The notes under the pieces are model-generated. The model saw only the letters and a list, made by a program, of their open reading frames with translations, made no database searches and was not told where the DNA came from. From NCBI RefSeq assembly GCF_028502605.1, contig NC_079232.1, positions 186,001 through 250,000 of the forward strand: a stretch of DNA of 64,000 nt. The letters are read 5' to 3'. The position numbers and the translations under genes are program-made. This stretch comes from Trichoderma breve (Eukaryota; Ascomycota; Sordariomycetes; Hypocreales; Hypocreaceae). Positions 24,463-35,119 of this stretch are shown in pieces. Positions within the stretch are counted from its first letter, which is position 1, and every line of letters starts with the position of its first letter.

Positions 24463-25435
24463 CCGCTGTAGGGCTCCGCTTAACGCAATGACGTTTTGGG
24501 TTCGGGGCTAGAAGAAACCAAGAACCTGAAAAAAAATCTTGAGCCGCTCGGTGGGATCCACTTGGCGGAAACTCGCCTCTCACTCTCTGTAACGACAACC
24601 CACCACGAACGAGAATCCATGCCTGGACGGTTTACGGAAAAGACGGCAGCCCGAGATACATCGTGCAGTACAGACGCAATGCTGATTCAACCGCCATGAT
24701 GTGCCTCGACAAACCGGCCACGATTTGTTTTTACGTACAAGAATGCGGAGAAGCGGTTGCTGACGCCAGATGCTGGCGATGGTCTTTTGCGGGGGAGGTC
24801 TGGGGTAGAACCCTCAACTAAAGAGAATGAGGGATCAGTTGGAGAGGGCGTGACGTGAGAGAGGGAACAAGTGGAGGAGATGCTGCAGACAGACAATGGA
24901 AACATGAAGCTGAACTGAACTGGAGGAGCAACTCGAAATGCTGCTCCCCTGCGTCTATCGTGCTGGCCAAAGTGGAGGACCAGCCCCGAGTCTAGATGCA
25001 CGAGGCTGCTTCGACCAAACCAAATCACGCCGCACCAGTCATTATCATTGGATTACCGCGCTGTTTCTTCCCTTATCTACTCATAATGGAGCACCGAACA
25101 TGCACCGAACCCGGAGCTTTCGCGCCATCTCGTCCCAGCTCGCCGTGGAAAGATCCGGTGGCCGGAGGCGTTCGCAACCTCGAAACCTTGGGAGAGCCAT
25201 TACGCCCACTCCATCCGTGGCGCTTCTGGCCCCGACGACGCGGCCACCCCGGCCCTCTGCTCTGGTCTCCTCTGGCTCATGCAGATGCAGCCTCTGCAAC
25301 CTTATTAGCTTGCTTCGACGAGTAGGAGTAGAGTCCTCGTACTCGTACGGTAGTACTGGGCTATACAGTACCTACTCGTGCTTGCTTCTATCTGCCCATG
25401 CTCCATCTTCGGCCCTTTACCTGACCTGGTAACAG

Positions 25436-25501
25436 ATGGCAAACCCAAAATCCGACGCTTACTTTTCAAGACTTACTTTACCTTATCTATCTGCTCCGTA
25501 A
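25436..25501 (+). promoter_or_regulatory. Candidate uORF (21 codons) in the permease leader
   Basis: The last ATG before the permease start codon is at 25436 and opens a 21-codon frame ending TAA at 25501. From there to 25859 no ATG occurs. If the leader reaches this far, the frame could tune permease translation. Not shown directly. Confidence 0.3.
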
Positions 25502-25859
25502 TTTGTCGAGGCGAGGCGCTTGGGGATCGTCCTGGATCTGCACGAACCACTTGCTTGGGGTATTAAACTGCCTCTTCCTCCACCTCCGCACTTTTCATCT
25601 CGTTTCCTCTTTCCTCTCATCCATCCACTCTGACGGTTTAAATAAGACTTGGTTATCGGCCTTGGGTACCAATCAACTCGATCCCATTTTCCGTCTCTCC
25701 TTCCACATACGGTTTATACCTAGGTATACTCCCGTCTCTTTGGGTCTTTACCCACAAACTTCTCTTATACACACAGGGCCTCCTCCCGCCCAGCCCTCCT
25801 CTCAATAGTTGACTCTCCTTACCTTTTATCGATATATTATCTACACACAAGTATCCGAC

Positions 25860-27338
25860 ATGTCTGATACGTCCATCACTTCGCCGTCAGGCTCTGAAAA
25901 GGGCCGCTATGACAGCAAGAAGATCGTCAACCCTAACCTCTCCGACGAAGCGACCGGTGAGACGGGCGAGGAATTCCGCGAGGATGCCGAACGAGCCATC
26001 GCAGCGGCGGGCGAGCACAAGTTCAACCGTCTAGGATGGAAGCGTCTTACCGTCGTCCTCATCGTTGAGGCTATTGCTCTCGGTAGTTTGTCTCTACCCA
26101 GCGCCTTTGCTACTCTCGGCATGGTTGCTGGTACCATCTGCTCTGTCGGTCTTGGTCTTCTTGCCATCTACACAAGTGACCTTGTCGGCATGGTCAAGAT
26201 CAAGTTCCCCGAGGTTGCCCACTATGCCGATGCCGCCAGATTGGTCGCTGGCAGATTTGGATACGAGCTCGTTGGAGCCATGTTTGCCCTCCAGCTGATT
26301 CTGCTCATCGGATCTCACTGCTTGACCGGTGCCATTGCCCTGCTCAACATCTCCGACAACGCCATCTGCTCTCTGGGCTTTGCTGCAATCTCCGCCGTCA
26401 TCCTCTGGCTTCTGGCGCTTCCTCCCAGTTTCACCGAGATGGCCATCCTGGGTTACATTGATTTCGCTTCAATCATCATTGCCATCGGTATCACCATGAT
26501 TGCTACCGGTATCAAGGCTACTCACGATGGTGGACTGTCGGCAGTGCCCTGGTCTGCCTGGCCCAAGGAGGATTTGACCTTTGTCGATGCCTTCATTGCC
26601 ATTACCAACATTGTCTTTGCCTACAGCTTTTCCATCTGCCAGTTCTCTTTCATGGACGAGATGCACACTCCCAAGGACTACAAAAAGTCCATCTGGGCTC
26701 TTGGACTCATCGAGATTGCTATTTACACCATCACCGGTGCAGTCATCTATGCCTTTGTCGGACCTGATGTCAAGTCCCCCGCTCTGCTCTCTGCCGGCCC
26801 TCTGATCTCCAAGGTTGCTTTCGGTATTGGCTTGCCCGTCATCTTCATCTCGGGATCCATCAACGGCACCGTCGTCGGACGCTTCATCTTCTCACGCGCC
26901 TTCAAGAACTCTATCATCCGATATATCAACACTCCTAGGGCCTACATCATCTGGGCTAGCATGCTCGCCGTCCTTACCATTATCGCTTGGGTCATTGCCG
27001 AGGCCATTCCCTTCTTCTCCGACCTTCTCGCCATCTCGTCCTCTCTCTTCATCTCCGGCTTCACCTACTACTTCCCCGCCATCTTCTGGTTCATGCTCCT
27101 CAAAGAGGGCAGCATGTTTGAGCGGAAAAACCTTGTCCACTTGATCTTGAGCAGTCTTTCCATGATTGTTGGTCTTGTTGTGCTGGTGGCGGGTACATAT
27201 GCCAGTGCTGTTGACATTGTAAGTTTTATTCTTCTTCACCACACTCTCCTAAACACAAAGCTAATATGCGTTTTACAGAAAAACCAATACCGCGATGGAT
27301 CCGTTAGATCACCCTTCACTTGCGCGCCTTTGGCATAG
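25860..27338 (+). CDS. Neutral amino-acid permease, AAAP family (MTR-like)
   Basis: Predicted proton-coupled amino-acid transporter related to the Neurospora N-system permease MTR. Exons 25860-27218 and 27279-27338 give 472 aa. The N-terminal 60 residues are hydrophilic, followed by about 11 TM segments starting in LTVVLIVEAIALGSLSLP. The terminal 60-nt intron (GTAAGT...TTTTACAG) is a multiple of three with no in-frame stop, so read-through would also be open; splicing is preferred because it yields the short hydrophilic tail NQYRDGSVRSPFTCAPLA resembling MTR-family C-termini. The start was set at the first ATG (CCGACATGTCTG) after a 420-nt ATG-free leader. The substrate range is inferred from the family. 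Confidence 0.88.
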   Translation: MSDTSITSPSGSEKGRYDSKKIVNPNLSDEATGETGEEFREDAERAIAAAGEHKFNRLGWKRLTVVLIVEAIALGSLSLPSAFATLGMVAGTICSVGLGLLAIYTSDLVGMVKIKFPEVAHYADAARLVAGRFGYELVGAMFALQLILLIGSHCLTGAIALLNISDNAICSLGFAAISAVILWLLALPPSFTEMAILGYIDFASIIIAIGITMIATGIKATHDGGLSAVPWSAWPKEDLTFVDAFIAITNIVFAYSFSICQFSFMDEMHTPKDYKKSIWALGLIEIAIYTITGAVIYAFVGPDVKSPALLSAGPLISKVAFGIGLPVIFISGSINGTVVGRFIFSRAFKNSIIRYINTPRAYIIWASMLAVLTIIAWVIAEAIPFFSDLLAISSSLFISGFTYYFPAIFWFMLLKEGSMFERKNLVHLILSSLSMIVGLVVLVAGTYASAVDIVSFILLHHTLLNTKLICVLQKNQYRDGSVRSPFTCAPLA

Positions 27339-28498
27339 AGTGCCCCAGCACGGGTTACGAAGCTGTACAACAATTTTATGAAGATATGAATTTTGTTACT
27401 GTATCGCGTTTTTTATATTTATACCATTAGGGTTAGGCTAGTAGCGATAGCAATAGTTTAAAGAAACGGTTTCTACCAACTCAACTCAGGTCTTTGTCTT
27501 CGTGATGAATCATACAGACACTCCATCCCCGACGATACCGCCATCCCCCAGACGATTCGTGTCCATCGAGATTAACTTCCCGTCGCGATAAACTTTGCGG
27601 AGTAGATGCACCCCGTACACGCACCCCGTATCATCGTGGGATAAAAGTCCCGCAGAGATCTGCCGATGATACCCGATGACCTTGGTGGAGTTGTTGAGCG
27701 GACCCCGATGACATCTACAAAACCGGTTTACTTTAATATCGTGGTCATTACGGGGAAAATGCGGAGGGATGATTATCAAGTGATCGGTTTTATCTTTTTC
27801 TGTAGAACGATATTTAGGTGGCTGGCTTGGTGTTGAAGAATTGACTCTGAGGGTAAAAGGCCCGAGGCGTAGCACTATGTTTCATAGCCTGTGTGGCTTG
27901 CAGATATGAAGATTCGCAGGGCTGAAATGGGGGGCTCAGATCTGGGCTGTATTCTGAGCCCAGATCTTTAGCACGCTTGGCTAGGTATGAGCCAAAAGAG
28001 AGTTTTTGTTAGATCTAATATGGCGTTGCTTAAAGAGGCAAGTAGGGAGATTGCGCTTTTTGGAGCGGGATCCCGTGACTGCGGAATTCGGCGTATTTCA
28101 AGATAAGAAGACTTGTGATGAGATCAAATCCATTTGCTCCGTGGAGAATGCGGCGAGGAGAAGTTCATCGGTATACCGGCGTGAAGAGGCCCTTACTATA
28201 GATGCATTGCTGGTGAACGGCGTTGCTAGAGAAAATAGGGCCCCGCTTCCCCTCGTTTTTTCTCGGCAATTACAAGTAAAAAGGCGACATCTTTCATTCG
28301 CCGACTTGCAGCTTCAAGATGCCTTCTGATAGTGTACGTGAGTAGCTCAATGTTGCTATTGCTACTACTACAAACTTCAAATACCCGAAATATTTCAGAG
28401 CATTACATATAGATATATACATATAATTGGCCCAGTAGAATCTGGATCTCTGTTCTTCAACGTCTGCAATCTTTTGCCTGCTGCGGGAATTCTCACAT
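27339..28498. other. Intergenic, upstream of the CoA-transferase
   Basis: No convincing gene; frames of about 107-121 codons on either strand show no known domain. The 3' region of the permease occupies the left part. Confidence 0.5.
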
Positions 28499-29809
28499 AT
28501 GACCATGTTTTGGCAAACATTCACCCGGCGCAAAACACTTCATGAACTCTCAAGAAACTCATACACCTACTCTCAAACAAGGCCAACATTTGCCAGCGTC
28601 ATATCCCCCCGGGTCCCCTCTAAATGGAGAAGCGTGACCACCGCGCGGAGTAAAGCTCTGCCGTTGGACGGCATCACCGTCGTCTCCTTAGAGCAAGCCA
28701 TCGCAGCCCCCTTTTGTACTCGGCAGTTGGCCGACTTGGGCGCCAGAGTCATCAAAGTTGAGCGTCCCGACGTGGGCGACTTTGCTAGGGGGTACGACTC
28801 GCGCGTGAACGGCGTATCGTCGCATTTTGTATGGACCAACCGCTCCAAGGAAAGCCTTGCGCTGGACTTGAAAACCCCGCGTGACTTGGGCATCTTGAAA
28901 AAGATTCTTCTTCGTGCGGACGTCATGGTGCAGAATCTGGCGCCGGGTGCCACGGAAAGGCTTGGGCTCTCGCATGAGGAGCTTCGTAAAACGAACCCGG
29001 GCATTATTGTCTGCGACATCTCGGGCTATGGATCACATGGGCCTTACCGTGATAAGAAGGCGTATGACTTGCTCGTGCAGAGTGAGTCGGGCATGCTTGA
29101 TGTAACAGGCGGCGAGACAGAGCCAGCCAAGACGGGCATATCTATAGCAGATATTGCGGCTGGGATGTACGCCTATTCAAACATATTGGCGGCCCTTCTG
29201 GAGCGTGAAAAGACTGAAAAAGGTCGCCGCATCGACATTTCAATGCTAGAAAGTATGGTCGAATGGATGGGGTTTCCTATGTATTATGCTTTTGATGGGC
29301 AGCCGGGGCCAGCTCGAGCGGGTGCATCTCATGCGACGATATATCCGTATGGACCCTTTGAGACGGGAGCCGACGGAGCGTCTGTAATGATGGGTGTGCA
29401 GAATGAGAGAGAATGGGCCATCTTGTGTCGCGATGTGCTGGGCAACGCAGCGTTGGCGACAGATGAGCGATTTGCGAATAATTCTCTGAGAAGTACTAAT
29501 CGGGCAGAGCTGAAGAAGATTATTTGCGCCTGCTTCTCCAGCCTCACTGCGGGTGAAGTTATTGAGAAGCTGGATAAAGCGGGAATTGCTAATGCCAACG
29601 TAAACGACATGCAAGGAGTGTGGAATCATCCCCAGCTGCGAGCGAGGGAGCGTTGGGTTGATGTGAAGACGCCGGGCGGAATCGTTCCCGGATTGCTGCC
29701 ACCTGGAGCTGATGATGCTTCACGGGCCAATATGGGAGAAGTTCCAAGTGTAGGACAGCATAATAAGTCCATACTGGCGGAATTTGGTATACAGGAAGAA
29801 GAAGGTTAA
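28499..29809 (+). CDS. Family III (CaiB/BaiF) CoA-transferase, probably mitochondrial
   Basis: Transfers CoA between carboxylic acids; in mitochondria the closest known type is succinyl-CoA:glutarate CoA-transferase. Single exon, 436 aa, about the usual family length plus a roughly 50-residue N-terminal extension rich in Arg, Ser and Thr with almost no acidic residues, which looks like a mitochondrial presequence. The family core starts with LPLDGITVVSLEQAIAAPF. The catalytic aspartate that forms the glutamyl/aspartyl-CoA intermediate is D190 in KKAYDLLVQSESG. GRRIDISMLESMVEWM and the C-terminal GQHNKSILAEFG block are also typical. Two ATGs lie six bases apart at the start. Its stop is only 15 bp from the stop of the convergent regulator gene. 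Actual acid substrates are unknown. Confidence 0.9.
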   Translation: MTMFWQTFTRRKTLHELSRNSYTYSQTRPTFASVISPRVPSKWRSVTTARSKALPLDGITVVSLEQAIAAPFCTRQLADLGARVIKVERPDVGDFARGYDSRVNGVSSHFVWTNRSKESLALDLKTPRDLGILKKILLRADVMVQNLAPGATERLGLSHEELRKTNPGIIVCDISGYGSHGPYRDKKAYDLLVQSESGMLDVTGGETEPAKTGISIADIAAGMYAYSNILAALLEREKTEKGRRIDISMLESMVEWMGFPMYYAFDGQPGPARAGASHATIYPYGPFETGADGASVMMGVQNEREWAILCRDVLGNAALATDERFANNSLRSTNRAELKKIICACFSSLTAGEVIEKLDKAGIANANVNDMQGVWNHPQLRARERWVDVKTPGGIVPGLLPPGADDASRANMGEVPSVGQHNKSILAEFGIQEEEG

Positions 29810-29824
29810 AATATAGTAGGCTGC

Positions 29825-31890
29825 TTATGAATGAGGCAATTCATGATTGCTCGTATTGTCCATATCAGAAAGCATGGACAGAATTTGCGTCAATGATCTG
29901 TGTCCGGCACGGAAGCAGATCGATCTCTCCTCGTCCCTGCCCCATATCTCTGTGCAGGTCTCGAGCGTTTCGAGGATTGTCTGCCTAGGCGGTATAGAAA
30001 ATCCATCTGCAAGTGGTGCATCTACTGCATCTACTAGCAGCAGATGAATACCAGCGGTCAGAGCAGCCGCAAAGAAGTCGAGCTTATACATACGGCCTAA
30101 TAGGTCGCGGTTATCGGGATTTCCCATGTGCTCGCAGAAATCTCGGTGATGCACTAGGATCGCCAGACTGCACTCAAGAGAAGCCCAGTACGAGACTGGA
30201 TGCAATGTAGGAGCATTCGGGCGCAACGCGTGGCAGCGATGAAGGACCATCAAGATGCGGCGGAAGAAAATGTCGAGGACGGCACGCAAGGGGCCTCTGC
30301 AGCCGGGGTGTTCCAAAGTGGTGGCCATGAGCCTTCTCATGTCGGCGTTGTGTCCGAGTATCTCGTCGTACAAAGGCCTTTCGGTGCTGGAATTCACTCT
30401 GGCTATAATTTTGCATATGGTGGGAAATGAATCGCTGAGAGAGAGCCATGGGCCGAGCTCCTCTATGTGAGACAAGTGGGCATCTTGCATCTCATTTCTT
30501 TGGAGGATATCGTCTGAAGAAAGGAGACACGGCATGCCGGTAATCGCCGCTGTTTGTATACAGAAATAGACTATTGTTATCCATAGGATTTGACTGGATT
30601 GCCAATCAGATTGAGTCATCGCATTCTCTTCAACGGGAGTAGCAAGTGGCGGCCTATGGAGGCCTATACAGACGGCGAGTCGCACAATGATGCCGAGCAG
30701 CGTCCAACTGGCGTCAAAGGACCAGCATGATCCATTGGCCAACTGCTTAGCAAGGACCATGAGGCACATGGTACGCATTACTGACATGCTTGGCCGAACC
30801 ATGAACGGCGTCTTGGCCATGCAAGCCTCGGCTGCCAGACAAAGTTCGATAGTCGACGTCGCATCCCGTGTCTCGGCGAAGCAGCCCAATGCCAGAACCA
30901 TGAGGAAGCTGGATAGCCAGGAGACGTCGATATCTGAAGGGTCGTTCCAGAAGCAGTTGATTTCATCGATGAAGCGAGCAGGGTCGATGATGGGATGCAC
31001 AGGCTGGTACAGAGCGAAGTAGGCGTCGACAAAGGACATGTAGTTGTTACGGTAGGTGCAGATGAGACTGCGGACATTGTCGAGCGACGAGTATTTGATA
31101 GCACCTGGGCTGTTGAAGGGAAAGTTGCTTGGAAGGAGAATGTCCGTCGCACAGTCAACATGAACCAAGTGGATGTTTTCTGCATGATGAAATAGATGAC
31201 CGATCTTGAGGGCAGAACTCTCGATCTAAATGTGTCATCCATTTGCCTACATTAGCAAGCTGCCTGTTTATTGGATCTGTGTGCAGTGCCACTGCTTCAG
31301 GGGCATCAACGACTCTTACTTACGCGTAGTACAAGTGCTTTCCAATGAGTTGTGCCTCGGCGTCGCGCGTGCCATGAAGTGTAAATGTCTCTTGGATCTT
31401 CTTTCGACTCTACAAAGCCAATGTCCGGTGTAGCATCGCTCGCTGATGCAGACGAGTCATTCTCGACCCGATGAGTGTATGTGCACTGCCGACCCCAGCC
31501 GGAACGACGGCACCGTGAACAAGGCAGCTGTTTGTCACATCCGACCTTGAGGCGATGACACCGTGTGCATGAGAGATGCGCGCGCTGCCGCCTTCTCACT
31601 GTTTTTGAACCCTGATCTCTCTCGGTGGTGACGGTGTCAGATGAGGGCGCGGATCTATCACTTGGAGATGGCGAGTGATCGGAACTCGAACGCGCGGAGG
31701 CGTTGCTGGTGGCGGTGCCCTCTGCGGTAGGAGGATTTGATGCTGATTCTGTTTGCGCGGAACCGTCAAAGCGAAGTGAACAGTTGGTTCCGGCCCGGAT
31801 ACACCTCTCGCATGACGGTTTGGTCTTGTCGCAGCGGAGTTTCAGGAGGCGACATCGACTGCACGCCTTGATTTGCCTGATGTTGGGCAT
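29825..31890 (-). CDS. Fungal transcription factor with two tandem Zn2Cys6 clusters
   Basis: Nuclear DNA-binding regulator. Exon 1 is 31890-31324, exon 2 is 31225-29825 (98-nt GT-AG intron, phase 0), giving 655 aa. Unusually, two separate C6 clusters are present: C10, C13, C20, C27, C30, C37 and C108, C111, C118, C124, C127, C136, joined by a Ser/Thr-rich linker of about 70 residues. Both have the basic segment after the second cysteine (RLLKLR and HRLKVG). The remainder is a fungal-specific transcription-factor middle homology region of about 450 residues. The start is set at ATG 31890, the first in-frame ATG; the frame is open further upstream without one. It lies between a CoA-transferase and a divergently transcribed MDR reductase, suggesting local regulation. 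Confidence 0.85.
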
Positions 31891-32896
31891 TTGGTCGTCA
31901 CGATCAAATTCCAAGGCTGAATACAATGCGTTTGAGGTCAACGAACAAGGCAGTCAATCTGGCGCCCCTGATCGTTGCGGTAACAGTTCAAGGATTTACT
32001 GAGGCGTCGTGATTAGCTGTTCGTCCGGCATTCGCCACATGTTCGATGCAGATTGGGTTCTTTATGTACTTCGTAATGCTCTCAGGCTTTCTCCAAATAG
32101 CAGAGTTGCCCGGACTTGGTCCTTTTCATATTTCGCATATCGTGCACTTAGGAGCGAAAGGATTCGTTAATAATACGGATGGCGCTCCATCAAGTTCGTG
32201 TGATTCGCCGCCTCAAAGGCATGTCTATGATGAGAAAATGCCGGACCAACTACGTATTTGAAGATATAGTAAATGATGGTCCACGATCTCTTGCAATCGT
32301 TCGTGGCAAGTGGAGTCTCACTTTGTTCGGCCGAGCTTACAACCCGCTAAAGACCGAGTGGCTGTTCAGTTTTCAGTCCAGCTTCCTCAACGGCCATGAC
32401 TAATAAAATATTACAACTAATAAACATACGATGCGTTTATTACTATACACTTTCAACTATTACAAGGTACTTGAAGTTATTTCCTATTCTCTTTGTAAAG
32501 CATGTAAAACCGTTAGCTCAAGGCTTCTACCTTTAGAAACCTACCCCATATTAGGGATCCGGTATGCTTAGGTTCCCAATCCAGTGCTTCTCTTCAGTTC
32601 TTCTCGTATTTCGTATAAAGGTATGGACGCAGGATTCAGGTCGTAACATGCACCTAAAAGGCACCATACCTGTAGCAGCAGGAGGCAAGCTTAACCCAAA
32701 CAGTTTAATAAACTGCAGATAGAAGCAGAAACACCGTTGCGCAATTCGCTTGATTTATAAGCCATCTGTTGAACCATCTACAGATCAGCCGTTGTTTTAG
32801 TACCGCAGCCCAAAACTCGCTATTTCTCAAAGCGCTATATAGAGTTCATACATCGCTCTTACTTCCCTTTATGGGCAGTGCTATTATCCATGCACC
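31891..32896. other. Divergent promoter region, partly AT-rich
   Basis: Separates the tandem-Zn2Cys6 regulator (minus) from the MDR reductase (plus). The part from about 32400 to 32880 is rich in TA steps (for example TAATAAAATATTACAACTAA), which may reflect old RIP or simple AT drift. No gene seen. Confidence 0.5.
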
Positions 32897-34201
32897 ATGG
32901 CCGATAGCATGCAAAACTATGGTTTAGTTAGGAAAAGTGCTGGTCACGCAGTACTACAGCCTATTCCGCTTCCACGGCTATTAGATGACTATGTGTTGAT
33001 CAAAGTAGTCACTGTTGCCATTAATCCAACTGACTGGACGACTCTCGAGGCTACTGGCGATGACGGCACGCTTGTTGGTTGTGATTGGGCAGGCATTGTG
33101 CAAGAAATAGGCCCAGCTGTCACCAAAGACCTTCGGGTAGGCGATCGTGTTGCGGGATGCGCCCATGGAGGTAAGTCAGCCGGGCGCGTATATATCTTCT
33201 TATGTAGCAATCCTTTTTTGTAAGCGGGAGGGGGGGCTGAGCGATGTAAACTCACATATAGCAGGCAACGACGCCAATCCAGAGACTGGAGCATTCGCCC
33301 GGTACATCATCAGCAAGGGTGACCTCGTGGTACGCATACCTGATGCCGTGACTTGGGAAGAGGCAGCAACTGTAGGAGTTGCACTTATTACTGTGGGATT
33401 GGCATTATACCACTTTCTGAGATTGCCTTTGCCTGGCACAGATGAGAAGCTAATACAGGAAAGCGAGAGTGCTGCTCCAATCTTGATCTATGGAGGAAGT
33501 ACAGCCACTGGCACCATTGCTATTCAATTCGCAAAACTGTAAGTGTTGCTGGTTGATAGTCTCTCAAAGCACTACTAAGTAGTTTGTGCGTCAATAGGTC
33601 TGGAAGAAAAGTACTCACGACTTGCTCGACTAAAAACTTGAAACTTGTCACAGACCGTGGCGCCGACATTGTCTATGACTACGTATGAGATCTCTCTCTT
33701 TTGTTCTTTGTTGCTGCTCACTACATAAAGATCTGGGTATTTTCTAACACCCAGTAGCACAATCCGAAGGTCGGGGAACAAATCCGGACCGACACTCAAA
33801 ACCAACTGACGCAAGTCCTTGACACAGTCGCTATCGAGTCAACAGCGGCTATCTGTTCAGATGCAATCAGCACAGAGGGAGGCACTTATGTCAATCTACT
33901 TGGTATCAAAATCCCTCGACTAAACGTAGGGTCCATCTTCTTCCTGGGCTATAGTGTCTCTGGCGAGAGCTATATATTTGAAAGCGAGAGATACCCGGCG
34001 GAACCGACGTACTATGCTTTTGGCAAGGAGTTTCTTGGCATTGCAGAGAAGCTCTGGTCGGAAGGTAAATGGAAGTCACACCCAGAGCGTGTAGGACCAG
34101 GTGGTTTGCTCGGCGCTATTGCTGGGATGCAGGAGATGAAGGAGGGAAAAATTAGTGGAGAGAAGCTAGTATACCGCGTTGACGAGACTGTATGGCCATG
34201 A
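32897..34201 (+). CDS. MDR-superfamily reductase (zinc-free quinone/trans-enoyl reductase type)
   Basis: NADPH-dependent reductase of the medium-chain dehydrogenase superfamily, closest in look to fungal trans-acting enoyl reductases (LovC type) and toxD-like oxidoreductases. Exons 32897-33170, 33265-33538, 33598-33682 and 33758-34201 give 358 aa; all introns are GT-AG. The N-terminal GroES-like fold includes INPTDWTT and GCDWAGIVQEIG, and the nucleotide-binding loop is YGGSTATGTIAIQFAKL. The zinc-ligand Cys/His set of true alcohol dehydrogenases is absent. No polyketide synthase lies in the window, so a LovC-like partner role is not supported here; it may act on a small enone or quinone in the surrounding gene group. 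Confidence 0.85.
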
Positions 34202-35119
34202 ATTAAAATAGCAATGGATAGTACTACCAATACTAGGCCTAGAAGAAAGGTGTTATAAGTCATGTCGCAAGTTGAAAGTAAGAGTGGACAGAGTACCACA
34301 GGGGCTCACGGACGCAGCTTTGACCCTGACTCGACTGACACCAAACAAAACACAACAGACTTGGCTTGCGCGGCCGCTATAGGAACAACATCGCGAACAA
34401 GTCCATGGGCTATGTGATCTGGCTGCTGCGGCCGCGATCTCCGCGGAGCATGACCGCCGTCTTGGCTGGGTTATTTCATCGCAATAGTCCGTCTTGATTC
34501 TTCCATCTAGAACCGAGGAACCTTAGTCTTTTACCTTGGTATATCAAGAAATCCTGCTAAGCCAAGCTTAGTCACCATTCTTACCTACCTACCTGTACCA
34601 AACGACCACAGCCGGTCAAATCTTATTGTCAAAGGAAAACTAGGCTTATAGCTCTTTAAGGTATCTATGAAGCTAGGTATTAGCCAGCACAAATGCATTC
34701 CCATATGAGCAAAAATAACAATGCATACTATATTCGTCTACCGTTCCATCTTCAGGTTATAAGTGCCTGCGCCTCGTCTCTCTGCCTTGCTGATAGCAGC
34801 TGAAGCAGCGCAGGGGTGAGAATGCGGGGTCGGCTTCTCGGTTCACTACCTTGGTAGTAGACGGAGATTCCGGCTAATACTGTATCTGCGAGCTTCATTC
34901 GCTCCATCCTCAGGATCTGGGGTATCTCAGCTCCATGCCTAGGTTAGGCATCCCTTGGTAGTATTACTAAACCGGCTGCCGCTTACCGACCACCGCTTGC
35001 TTTCAACTCATAAATATCAAGTGGTTTGCTTGCCAGCACCACTCTTTCGAGCATGGCTATATACAAATCCAAGTGATGCCTGTTCTTTAAAACTGCTATA
35101 GACACATATTAGTCTCACC
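34202..35119. other. Intergenic between MDR reductase and enoyl-CoA hydratase
   Basis: No gene seen. Two GCGGCCGC-type (NotI-like) palindromic stretches occur near 34370 and 34427, about 57 bp apart, with CCGCGG shortly after; meaning unknown. Confidence 0.5.

Larger units (their letters stand above)
20390..25859. other. 5.5-kb gene desert upstream of the AAAP permease
   Basis: No gene supported on either strand; open frames are under 165 codons, with biased, low-complexity translations. Noted within it: a poly-A tract (22005-22016), a 16-bp direct repeat at 24413-24428 and 24447-24462, and a CT-rich, ATG-free stretch of about 420 nt immediately before the permease start that looks like a long transcribed leader. 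A non-coding RNA cannot be excluded. Confidence 0.5.

Noticed and set aside
24938..25432. 164-codon plus-strand open frame upstream of the permease
   Set aside because: Low-complexity serine/proline/arginine translation, no splice logic, no known domain.
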